DNA of 36,802 nt from positions 1-36,802 of the forward strand of contig JABUSQ010000158.1 in assembly GCA_021442665.1 (NCBI GenBank). Reading direction: 5' to 3'. This DNA comes from Oscillospiraceae bacterium (GTDB lineage Bacteria; Bacillota; Clostridia; Oscillospirales; Oscillospiraceae). Every line of letters begins with the position of its first letter. The stretch's first letter is position 1. The notes under the pieces are model-generated. The model had not been told where the DNA came from, did no database searches, and saw only the letters and a program-made list of their open reading frames with translations. This document shows positions 16,326 through 27,259 of the stretch, piece by piece. Made by a program: the position numbers and the translations under genes.

Positions 16326-17822
16326 TTAATTCTCCATTAAAGCTTTTCTGTCAATTTTTCCGTTGGGAAGCAGGGGAAGTCTGTCCATGCGAAGGAATTT
16401 TGCGGGTATCATATGGCGGGGAAGCTCGCTGCGCATATAGCCGCGAAGCTCCTTTTCATCCGCGGAGCCCATGTAATACAGCCGGAGTCTGCCCTTTTCC
16501 CTGTCAAACAGGCAGCAGGCGCTTTCAACGCCCTCCGCCATGCAGGCGCAGGCCTCGATCTCGCCGAGCTCAATGCGGTGACCCATGTTTTTTATCTGGC
16601 TGTCCTTCCGGGAGACGAAGACAAGCTCGCCTCTTTCGTTGAGCCTGCCCAGATCTCCGGTGCGGTAGATAAGCTCCGGGTAGTGGGGGTTCAGGGGGTT
16701 CTGCACGAAAACGGCGGCGGTACGCTGAGGGTCGTCATAGTAGCCCAGAGTTACGGCGGTGCCGCGGATGCATATCTCACCGGTCTCACCCTCCTCCGCA
16801 GGGCTGTTATCCTCCCGCAGAAGCATGAAATCCGTGTTGTCGAAGGGCTGACCCACGGGGATGGGCTCGCCGTCCTCAAAGGCTCTGTCCACCTCGTAAT
16901 AGAAGCTCATGCCCGTGCACTCCGTGGGGCCGTAGAGGTTAATAAACCTTGCGCCGGGGCAGACTGCCTGCCATGCACGGAGCTGCTTCACGGGAAACAC
17001 CTCGCTGCCGAAGCAGACCGTGCGGAGGTATTCCGGTCTGCCCTCCTCGAAGGCTCCCAGACCCGAAACAAGGGTGAGAGCGGAGGCGACCCAGCAGACG
17101 GTGTTTATTTTATGCTCGTTTAAGAAGCTCAGCACATTAAGCGGAGAGGTGAACAGGCTCTGCTGCATGAGAAATACCGTGGAGCCGCATTTTACGGCAG
17201 AGAGTATTTCCTTCATGCAGGCGTCAACATACAGAGGCACCTGCATGGCAAAAACGCTGTCCGGGGACGCTCCGATGACGGGGCAGAGGGCGGAGGCGTA
17301 ATCGATAAGCGAGCGGTGGCAGGCGGTTACGCCCTTGGGCTCTCCCGTGCTGCCGGAGGTAAAGACGATGTAAACGGGGTCGATGTCCACGCATTTTCTG
17401 CGCACGGCGGACAGCTCGGGGCCTGCCTCGCAGGAGAAAAGCTCCTCTGCGGGGAGTATCCTGTCGCCGTAGCCCAGCTCTGCGCATTTTTCCGCACTGC
17501 TCTCGTCGCAGATGACGGTCCGGGGCTCGAGCTTTGCGATGATTCTGCGGATACGGTGCATGGGAAGACCCATTTCCAGAGGCACATAGCAGCAGCCTGC
17601 GTATATGACGGAGAAGAAGGCGGCAACCGTGGCGGGGCATTTTTTCATGAACACCACCACGCATTCGCCTCTGCGGGCGCCCCGCCGCAGAAGCTGTGTG
17701 CCGCCCCGCCTCGACAGGGAGAGAAGCTCCGAAAAGCTCAGAGAGCTTTCACCGTCGGAAAAAGCGGTCTTATGGGGATATTCAGAGGCGGTCGCCTCCA
17801 GAAATTCAAGAATGTTTTTCAT
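16326..17822 (-). CDS. stand-alone amino-acid adenylation enzyme (AMP-binding, DltA/NRPS A-domain-like)
   Basis: VFTSGSTGEPKGV, NLYGPTECT, YRTGDLGRLNERGELVFVSRKDSQIKNMGHRIELGEIE, PNGKIDRK motifs. Confidence 0.93.
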   Translation of the reverse strand: MKNILEFLEATASEYPHKTAFSDGESSLSFSELLSLSRRGGTQLLRRGARRGECVVVFMKKCPATVAAFFSVIYAGCCYVPLEMGLPMHRIRRIIAKLEPRTVICDESSAEKCAELGYGDRILPAEELFSCEAGPELSAVRRKCVDIDPVYIVFTSGSTGEPKGVTACHRSLIDYASALCPVIGASPDSVFAMQVPLYVDACMKEILSAVKCGSTVFLMQQSLFTSPLNVLSFLNEHKINTVCWVASALTLVSGLGAFEEGRPEYLRTVCFGSEVFPVKQLRAWQAVCPGARFINLYGPTECTGMSFYYEVDRAFEDGEPIPVGQPFDNTDFMLLREDNSPAEEGETGEICIRGTAVTLGYYDDPQRTAAVFVQNPLNPHYPELIYRTGDLGRLNERGELVFVSRKDSQIKNMGHRIELGEIEACACMAEGVESACCLFDREKGRLRLYYMGSADEKELRGYMRSELPRHMIPAKFLRMDRLPLLPNGKIDRKALMEN

Positions 17823-17826
17823 GATA

Positions 17827-19890
17827 TCAGGGCATTACAAAGGGAGTGGTGGCGACCTCGGGGTAGAGGCTCTTGTCAAACACCCAGTACTGGGGGCTGA
17901 GGGGAGCGACGTCGGAGTTCATCTTCATGAAGCACTTGTAGTGCTGGGGACCCACGTTGCAGGTGTCGAAGTGATACCAGCCCGTGCCCAGATTGACAAG
18001 GCACCAGAAATGCTGGGTCTTGCCGTTCATGCGCTCCACGCTCAGCACCTGACAGTCTATCTCCTGAAGAAGTATATAGGTGGCGGCGTAGAAGGTGTAG
18101 CAGTCGCCCACACCCTTGGTGAGCCCCCTGTACGCCTCGCCGCAGAGGTCCTGCTTGTTGGAGTCGCCCCAGTAGGTGATATTGTCATAGCAGTAGTTGA
18201 ACACAGCCAGAGCCTGCTCTGCGGGGGTCATATCCGGGGTAAATATCTTGTCGGTGACCGCCTTGACCGCCTGCTTGAGCTGCTCCTCGGTGACTGTCCG
18301 CTCAATGAAGGTGAATTTTACGGTGACGGAGGAGGAATTGCCCTCGTGGTCGGTGGCGGTGTAGGTCACGTCGTAGGTGCCGGCCTTTTTGGAGTCCACC
18401 TTGGACTTGTCAACGGTGAGCTCGGGCTCGGGATCGGTGTTATCCTCGGCAAAGACCTCCTTGAAGTAGCTGACGGCATCGCCCACATAGAAATTACGGT
18501 CGATGGCGGCGTAGATAACGGGGGCGATGCTGTCGGGAGCCACCACCGCCTTTGCCTTGACGGTGGAGGTATTTCCGCAACGGTCGGTGAGGATTATCTC
18601 AACCTCCTGCGTGCCCTCGGTGTTCCAGTCGGGCTCCTGAGCGAATTTCGCCTTGACGGCGCTCATATCCGTGATGTTGGTGACGAATTTGATGGGCTCG
18701 CAGTAATAGCCGGTGCTGCAGGGACATTCGATGCCCTCGGCGGTGGGAGCGGTGGTGTCCTTCACCACCACGGCTACCAGCACCTGCTGACCGCTCCTGA
18801 TGAAATACACCGGGTGCGCGCCCAGCTCTGTCAGAGAGAACTCCGCATCCGCAGCCTCGGGGTCGAGGATGCAGCCGGCGAACTCCGTAGGAAGCAGCTT
18901 CCTCAGCTCCGCCTCGTTTGTATTTCTGTTTGCCGCCTCTATCTCGATGATGTAGTCCGCAACGATGAGCTTTGCCTCGAAGTCCACGCTGTTGCCGCAG
19001 GCATCCTCGGCGTTCAGGGTGCAGGTAAAGATGCCGCATTTGTCGGTTACGGGGACCTCGGTGAGAGTGCTTGTGACCTCGCTGACATCCTCAAAGCCCA
19101 GAGTGAAGGCGGAGGCCTCCGGCTCTTTGCCCTTCAGAACCGCGGCGGTGACGGCATCGGGAACGGGGGCGGTGGTGTCCACGATCTCCACGACGGTGGT
19201 ATAGGTCTGACCGTCAAAGGCAATCTGAACCTCGTATTCGCCTACCTCATCCCATTTGACCTCCTCGTAGCCTCCGGCAAACTCGGCGTTCTCACGCTCC
19301 ACCACCATAAAGTCCTTCAGAGCGGGTCTGTCGCCGCCTGCCTCGACCTTCAGACGGTCGACGGCGCCGAGGATAATGACCTTCACGGTGATGACGTCAC
19401 TGTTTCCGTGTATGTCGGCGAGAGCGATCTCGGCGTTATAGGTGCCTGCCTTGCCGAATTCGGGCGTTACCTTCCACTCGACGGTGTAGTCGCTGGCCTC
19501 TTTTATATTGGTGAGAGCTTCCTCAGGCCCGATGGTGTCGTCAATGGTTATTTTGACGTCACCGTTATCGGCGGCGGGAGCCTTTGTGTCACTGACGATG
19601 AGCAGCACCTTGCGCCTTGCGCCGTCCTTTTCAACGGTGATGATATATTTGCCCTCCTCCGTGAGGCTTATGTCATTGTCACCCACATAGGAGGCGGAGC
19701 CTTCACCGCGGACGAAGACGGAAATGTCGGGCAGTCCCTCGCCCAGCTCGCCGTGCGCCCATAGATTAACGCCCCGGTAAACACCGAACACGGTGACTGC
19801 CGCCGTCGCTGCCAGCACCAGCAGCACGGTAAGCAATACGACAGGCCATCTGCGTGATTTTTTCTTTTCTGCAGACTTATTTCTACTCAA
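17827..19890 (-). CDS. membrane-anchored protein with Ig-like repeats and C-terminal transglutaminase-like domain
   Basis: Repeated D(T/S)xAP Ig-like modules; GVGDCYTFYAATYILL (Cys), QHFWCLVNLGTGWYHFDTC (His/Asp). Start proposed at TTG 19890 after GGGGG; ORF track extends to 19965. Confidence 0.85.
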   Translation of the reverse strand: MSRNKSAEKKKSRRWPVVLLTVLLVLAATAAVTVFGVYRGVNLWAHGELGEGLPDISVFVRGEGSASYVGDNDISLTEEGKYIITVEKDGARRKVLLIVSDTKAPAADNGDVKITIDDTIGPEEALTNIKEASDYTVEWKVTPEFGKAGTYNAEIALADIHGNSDVITVKVIILGAVDRLKVEAGGDRPALKDFMVVERENAEFAGGYEEVKWDEVGEYEVQIAFDGQTYTTVVEIVDTTAPVPDAVTAAVLKGKEPEASAFTLGFEDVSEVTSTLTEVPVTDKCGIFTCTLNAEDACGNSVDFEAKLIVADYIIEIEAANRNTNEAELRKLLPTEFAGCILDPEAADAEFSLTELGAHPVYFIRSGQQVLVAVVVKDTTAPTAEGIECPCSTGYYCEPIKFVTNITDMSAVKAKFAQEPDWNTEGTQEVEIILTDRCGNTSTVKAKAVVAPDSIAPVIYAAIDRNFYVGDAVSYFKEVFAEDNTDPEPELTVDKSKVDSKKAGTYDVTYTATDHEGNSSSVTVKFTFIERTVTEEQLKQAVKAVTDKIFTPDMTPAEQALAVFNYCYDNITYWGDSNKQDLCGEAYRGLTKGVGDCYTFYAATYILLQEIDCQVLSVERMNGKTQHFWCLVNLGTGWYHFDTCNVGPQHYKCFMKMNSDVAPLSPQYWVFDKSLYPEVATTPFVMP

Positions 19891-20003
19891 AGCAATAACC
19901 CCCAAAGTTATTTTAAGCATATTTCGACAAATACATATAATATCACAGCAGTGATGTATAAACAATGATTTTTTCTTAAATTTACAATGAAATATGCTTG
20001 GTG

Positions 20004-20032
20004 TTGAAAAGCTTTCCCCGCCGTGGTATTAT
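20004..20032 (+). promoter_or_regulatory. promoter (TTGAAA-N17-TATTAT)
   Basis: -35 20004-20009, -10 20027-20032, upstream of the racemase-like gene. Confidence 0.55.
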
Positions 20033-20056
20033 TAATAAGCAACAACTGATATCAGG

Positions 20057-20767
20057 GTGATGACGATGATTAATTCCCGGCGGGTAATCGGAATTATCGG
20101 AGGCATGGGCCCCATGGCCACCGCCGATATATTCCGGAAAATCATAGAAAAAACCGATGCCGAGCGGGACTGCGAGCATCTGCATATCCTCATAGACAAC
20201 AACACCGATATTCCCGACCGCACCGCCTGCATAATCGAGGGCTCGGATGCGCCTGCGCTGCTTATGTCGGAGTCTGCGAAGCGTCTTGAGAGCATGGGAG
20301 CCGACCTGCTGATAATTCCCTGCAACACGGCGCATTTCTTCCACGGCAGGGTCTCGGAGTGCTGCGGCATACCCGTGCTGCATATGCCCCGTGAGACGGC
20401 AGAGGCGGTGCGGAGTCTGGGCATAAAATGCGCAGGGCTTCTCGCCACGGAGGGAACTCTGCTCAGCGGGATTTACGACGGTATTTTTGAGGAGTACGGC
20501 ATAGAGCTAAGAAGGCCCTCGGAGCAGGCGCGGAAAATGCTCATGCATATCATATACAACGAGGTCAAGGCGGGAAGACCCGCAGACACCGAAGTGCTGG
20601 AGGAGGAGCTTTGCCGCATGGAGGCAGAGGGCTGTGAGGCGTTTATCTTAGCCTGCACGGAACTTCCCATAGCCTTTGCCGGGAACACTCTCCACCGCTT
20701 TATAGACCCCACATCCGTCCTCGCAGAGGCTGCGATAACAGCCGCCGGAGGCAAGCTGAAGAGGTAA
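20057..20767 (+). CDS. aspartate/glutamate racemase family protein
   Basis: IGIIGGMGPMATADIFRKI; two catalytic-Cys contexts IPCNTAHFF and LACTELP. True start may be ATG 20060 or 20066. Confidence 0.9.
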   Translation: MMTMINSRRVIGIIGGMGPMATADIFRKIIEKTDAERDCEHLHILIDNNTDIPDRTACIIEGSDAPALLMSESAKRLESMGADLLIIPCNTAHFFHGRVSECCGIPVLHMPRETAEAVRSLGIKCAGLLATEGTLLSGIYDGIFEEYGIELRRPSEQARKMLMHIIYNEVKAGRPADTEVLEEELCRMEAEGCEAFILACTELPIAFAGNTLHRFIDPTSVLAEAAITAAGGKLKR

Positions 20768-20771
20768 CACA

Positions 20772-21725
20772 ATGAAAAGACTGACCGCATTTCTGCTTTG
20801 CATATTAATGCTGCTCTCCCTGTGCGCCTGCACGGAGGAGGAGCCGGAACCCACGGAGCCTGCGGAGACCTATGCCCCCGTGAGCTTTGAAAACCACGGC
20901 AGGACCGTAACCGTCGGCCGGGCGCCCCGGAAAGCGGTCACCGCGGGGCCCCACTGCACGGAGATATTCTGCGCGCTGGGGCTTGCGGATCTTGTGGTGG
21001 GCAAATGTATGTCAAACCACAGTCAGGGAGCGCTTGAGGAGTTGGCGGACGACTATTATACCATCCCCGACCTTGCCGTGGGCTACCCCGACTACGAGGA
21101 TATTATCTCCAGCGGCTGCGATTTCCTCCTTGCCACGGACTGGATATTCGGCGAAGACCTGACCATAAAGTCCCTTGAAAAAGCCGGTATCACCGTTTTT
21201 GTCCTCAGCACGGACAGCATCGGCAGTCTCTGTGCCGATCTGCGCACCGTGGCGAAGATATTCGAGGTGAGCGGCAGAGCCGAGGAGATAATAGCCCTGC
21301 AGGCTCCCGTTATCTCCCAGATAATCGAAAAACTGCCCGAGCAGGAGCCTCTTAGGGTGCTGGTGCTGGACAGCTTTGTCGGTGAAAAGGTCTATGTCAC
21401 CGGCAGCTACGGCTATGAAAACGAGCTTATCTCCGCGGCCGGAGGCGTGAATATCTTTGCCGGGCTGGAGAAGAAATGGGACGCCGTCACCCCGGAGGAG
21501 ATCATGGAGGCCCGGCCGGACTTTATAATCATCCACGACTATGAGGGCTCCTCCGCCGATGAAAAGCATGCGGCTCTCAATGAGCATGCGCTGCTGGGTC
21601 AGCTCCCCTGCGTGTGGGAGGGACGTGTTCTGCACCTGCCTCTGGAAAACAGCTTTCCCGGCGTCCGCTGCGCCATGACGGTGGAGCTGCTGGCGGCGGA
21701 ATTCTTCCCGGAAATGTTTGAATGA
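20772..21725 (+). CDS. ABC transporter solute-binding lipoprotein (Fe-siderophore/cobalamin type, PF01497-like)
   Basis: Lipobox LLSLCACTEE; RTVTVGRAPRKAVTAGPHCTEIFCALGLADLVVG; GGVNIFAGLEKKWDAVTPEEIMEARPDFIIIHDY. Confidence 0.85.
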   Translation: MKRLTAFLLCILMLLSLCACTEEEPEPTEPAETYAPVSFENHGRTVTVGRAPRKAVTAGPHCTEIFCALGLADLVVGKCMSNHSQGALEELADDYYTIPDLAVGYPDYEDIISSGCDFLLATDWIFGEDLTIKSLEKAGITVFVLSTDSIGSLCADLRTVAKIFEVSGRAEEIIALQAPVISQIIEKLPEQEPLRVLVLDSFVGEKVYVTGSYGYENELISAAGGVNIFAGLEKKWDAVTPEEIMEARPDFIIIHDYEGSSADEKHAALNEHALLGQLPCVWEGRVLHLPLENSFPGVRCAMTVELLAAEFFPEMFE

Positions 21726-21731
21726 CGCGCC

Positions 21732-22568
21732 ATGTTCAGTAAGGTCTACGTTGAGATAACCAACATCTGCAATCTGAGCTGCTCCTTCTGCCACGGCACG
21801 AAAAGAGCACCCCGGCGGATGAGTGCAGGGGAGTTTCGCTGCGTACTGGAGAAGCTTCGGGGTCATACGAGGTATGTGTATTTTCACCTCATGGGCGAGC
21901 CTCTGAGCCATCCCGAGCTGCCGGAGCTTTTAAGCATCGCCGCGGAAACGGACATGAGCTGCTGTATAACCACCAACGGCTTTCTGCTGGATAAGTGCGC
22001 CGGGACTCTGCTGAGCGCGGAGCGGCTGTACAAGCTCAGTGTGTCTCTCCACAGCTTCGAGGCAAACAGAACGGACCTGACCCTGGAGGAATATCTGGAC
22101 CGTGTTCTGGACGTGGCTCTGCCTCTGTCCCGGAAGGGCTGCATCGTGGCCCTGAGGCTCTGGAACGAGGGCGGAGAAAACGAGCTGAACGGCAGGATAA
22201 AGGAGCAGCTCCGCAGCCGCCTCGGCGGTGACTGGCAGGAGAACCGCAGCGGCAGCCTCCGCCTCGCCGACAGGCTCTATCTTGAAAACGCCGCTAAATT
22301 CGAATGGCCCGACATGGACGCCCCGGAGTGCGGCGTGCAGTTCTGCCGTGGTCTGAGAGATCAGATAGCCGTCCTCTGCGACGGCACCGTGGTGCCCTGC
22401 TGTCTGGATGCCGAGGGGGACCTTGCGCTGGGAAATATCTTCGGGCAGAGCCTTGAGGAGATACTTGAAACGGACAGAGCCGCAGCCTTTTACGAGGGCT
22501 TTTCAAACCGCAGACCCTCGGAGGAGCTGTGCCGTAAATGCGGCTATGCGCTGAGATTCAACAGGTAA
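21732..22568 (+). CDS. radical SAM protein with SPASM-like C-terminal Cys cluster
   Basis: CNLSCSFC (CxxxCxxC); C-terminal CGVQFC, VVPCCLDAEGDLALGNIF, CRKCGY. Confidence 0.9.
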   Translation: MFSKVYVEITNICNLSCSFCHGTKRAPRRMSAGEFRCVLEKLRGHTRYVYFHLMGEPLSHPELPELLSIAAETDMSCCITTNGFLLDKCAGTLLSAERLYKLSVSLHSFEANRTDLTLEEYLDRVLDVALPLSRKGCIVALRLWNEGGENELNGRIKEQLRSRLGGDWQENRSGSLRLADRLYLENAAKFEWPDMDAPECGVQFCRGLRDQIAVLCDGTVVPCCLDAEGDLALGNIFGQSLEEILETDRAAAFYEGFSNRRPSEELCRKCGYALRFNR

Positions 22569-22601
22569 ACTGACGGTAGAGCGGACTAAACCTGCCGTCG
22601 G

Positions 22602-22631
22602 TTGAGTAATTCCCGCCCCCTGCGTTATACT
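22602..22631 (+). promoter_or_regulatory. candidate promoter (TTGAGT-N18-TATACT)
   Basis: -35 22602-22607, -10 22626-22631; followed by a terminator with no convincing ORF. Confidence 0.4.
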
Positions 22632-22670
22632 TTCATCACAAAAACACGAAAGGTCGGACAAAGCTATGAA

Positions 22671-22707
22671 AAAGCTGAGAGTCAACAATGAAGTGACTCT
22701 CAGCTTT
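22671..22707. terminator. bidirectional terminator between convergent genes
   Basis: aaagctgagagtca-acaatgaag-tgactctcagctttt. Confidence 0.85.
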
Positions 22708-22717
22708 TATTATATGT

Positions 22718-23218
22718 TCAGAAGCTTCTCAGGGGTGCGCTGCCGTCGTCCTCGGCCTTGGTTATGGAGCGTATCTCCGCCTCATAGCTGTAGCTGTCGG
22801 ACACCTGCACGGTGACTCTGTCACCGACTCTGCGTCCCAGCACGGCCTTGCCGAAGGGCGATTCACGGCTGACGAAGCCCTTCAGGGGGTCACACCTCAC
22901 CGTGGTCACCACCTGAATGACCTGAGTTTCGCCGTCCTCGGGTATATAGACCTCGACCCTGTCGAAAAGTCCCACCTCGTCGTTTGCCGAGCGGGTGTCG
23001 ATTATCCGTGCCGAGGCTATCATCCGCTCCAGATATCTTATGCGGCTGCGGTTGCGGTTCTGGGCACGCTTTGCCTCCTTGTACTCGAAATTCTCGCTGA
23101 GGTCGCCGAAGGCTCTGGTGCGTTTGACCTCCTCGATTATTTCGGGCATCATGGCGTTCCGCTCGTCAAGCTCCTTCTGCAGCTTCTGTATGTCAAGGGC
23201 GGTCAGCTCGTCGTTCAT
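22718..23218 (-). CDS. greA: GreA-type transcription elongation factor
   Basis: LQKELDERNAMMPEIIEEVKRTRAFGDLSENFEYKEAKRAQNRNRSRIRYLE and C-terminal SRESPFGKAVLGRRVGDRVTV. Confidence 0.88.
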   Translation of the reverse strand: MNDELTALDIQKLQKELDERNAMMPEIIEEVKRTRAFGDLSENFEYKEAKRAQNRNRSRIRYLERMIASARIIDTRSANDEVGLFDRVEVYIPEDGETQVIQVVTTVRCDPLKGFVSRESPFGKAVLGRRVGDRVTVQVSDSYSYEAEIRSITKAEDDGSAPLRSF

Positions 23219-23280
23219 GAATTGTCCTCCTTCCGGGTCTGCCGAATACCGTATTTGTCCGAAAAGCACCGAAAGGGTGC

Positions 23281-23637
23281 TTATGCGTATCTGTTGTTTT
23301 CCGTCCTGCTTTTCAGACAGAGGAGGACGAGGAGATATATCCAGCCGATGACCGGCAGGAAAATGAAAAAGAAGTTTGCGCCTCTTCTTCCGATATCATG
23401 CATACGCCGCCAGACAAGACTGATGCAGGGGAGTATGACCCCCAGCTTGAACAGCCAGGAGAAGCTGAGCAGCACGGTGCCGCCGCCCGTGGTGATATCC
23501 AGCGCCAGTATCGCCGCCCTCACAAGGAGAACAAACAGCATGAAAAACCAGAACTCTCGCCGTCCGGTGCGCCCCCTGAACACGGCGTATTTTTTAAATC
23601 CGTCGGCGACGGCTGCGAAAAATCCCAAAATCAACAC
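23281..23637 (-). CDS. DUF805-family membrane protein (second copy in window)
   Basis: FRGRTGRREFWFFMLF...LVWRRMHDIGRRGANFFFIFLPVIGWIYLLVLLCL. Confidence 0.9.
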   Translation of the reverse strand: MLILGFFAAVADGFKKYAVFRGRTGRREFWFFMLFVLLVRAAILALDITTGGGTVLLSFSWLFKLGVILPCISLVWRRMHDIGRRGANFFFIFLPVIGWIYLLVLLCLKSRTENNRYA

Positions 23638-23791
23638 TCCTCTTAATATTTTGCCCCATTATACGCCTTTTGTGAAGCTTTTTCAACCAATAATGGAAAT
23701 ACATGACACGACATTTACGCATTATTATCGCCTGCGAGCCGATAAATGAGTAGCGAATATAATAATTCGTGATAAAAATTATATAAATATA

Positions 23792-23820
23792 TTGACAAAT
23801 TATCGGGAGCGGATTATTAT
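23792..23820 (+). promoter_or_regulatory. strong promoter (TTGACA-N17-TATTAT) of RHH-clpB operon
   Basis: -35 23792-23797, -10 23815-23820. Confidence 0.7.
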
Positions 23821-23847
23821 ATAAGCATAGAAAGAGAGGAAAAGCCA

Positions 23848-24498
23848 ATGAAAAAGACACTGTACAGCCTTATGCTCAGCGATGAGGTGGTGGCGGAGGT
23901 AGACCGCCTCGCCCACAAATACGGCACGAACCGCTCGAATCTCATAAATCAGATACTTGCCGAACGGGTGGGTCTTGTGACCCCCGAGCGGAGGATAAAC
24001 GACATTCTCGCACAGATAGAGCAGCTGCTGCTGCCCTCAAGGGATATCGTGCCCTTTTTTGCACCCAATGCCATGACCATGAGCATGAAAAGCTCGCTGG
24101 AATACAAATACCGCCCCACGGTAAAATACGAGGTGGAGCTGTTTCGGGGCAATGAGGAGGCGCTGGGGGAGATAACGGTGAATTTCCGCACCCAGTCTGC
24201 GGCCCTGCTGGGCTCCATGGCGGAGTTCTTCCGTCTGTGGAAGAGCATTGAGGACGTGCATCTCCGTCCCCTGCTGGGGGCCAATGCTCCCCGCTATGCA
24301 CTGTGCGAGGGCAGGTTTGTCCGCTCCATTGCAGTGCCCGAGGGCGATTGCTCCTCAGAGGAGCTGGCCAAGGTCATCTCCGAATACATCAAGCTTTTCG
24401 ACACCATGATGAAGGGCTACCTTGCGGGACGCTTCGACGCCCGTGAGGTCGAGGCATGCTACTTCTCCCTCATGAGGAAAAGCCGTGTCCTAATATAA
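23848..24498 (+). CDS. ribbon-helix-helix-like protein with unknown C-terminal region
   Basis: N-terminus KTLYSLMLSDEVVAEVDRLAHKYGTNRSNLINQILAERVG resembles CopG/RHH; remaining ~165 aa not recognised. Confidence 0.7.
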   Translation: MKKTLYSLMLSDEVVAEVDRLAHKYGTNRSNLINQILAERVGLVTPERRINDILAQIEQLLLPSRDIVPFFAPNAMTMSMKSSLEYKYRPTVKYEVELFRGNEEALGEITVNFRTQSAALLGSMAEFFRLWKSIEDVHLRPLLGANAPRYALCEGRFVRSIAVPEGDCSSEELAKVISEYIKLFDTMMKGYLAGRFDAREVEACYFSLMRKSRVLI

Positions 24499-24512
24499 CA
24501 GGAAGTGATATA

Positions 24513-27092
<2,580 letters not shown>

Positions 27093-27124
27093 CAAAAAAT
27101 CCAAAATGGCTTCTTTGGAGAGCA

Positions 27125-27156
27125 GAAAAAAGTCGAGATTACCTCGACTTTTTTGC
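27125..27156. terminator. terminator between convergent clpB and GH13 gene
   Basis: aaaaaagtcgag-attac-ctcgactttttt. Confidence 0.85.
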
Positions 27157-27259
27157 TTTTCCCGCTCCGGGAGCAGTGAGCGCATAGCTCATGTCCGGAA
27201 GCATTTTTATTATTTCACCGTCGGCGCTTCCGTCAAGTGCCGCGGATATCCGGTTTGTC

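Noticed and set aside
17605-19764. 719-aa plus-strand ORF opposite the transglutaminase gene
   Set aside because: Gly/Val/Leu/His-rich shadow of the minus-strand Ig-like/transglutaminase CDS, which has real domain motifs.
22666-22830. short plus-strand ORF starting ATGAAAAAGCTGAGAGTC
   Set aside because: Reads through a strong terminator and into antisense greA; SD spacing is poor. Treated as part of the sRNA candidate instead.
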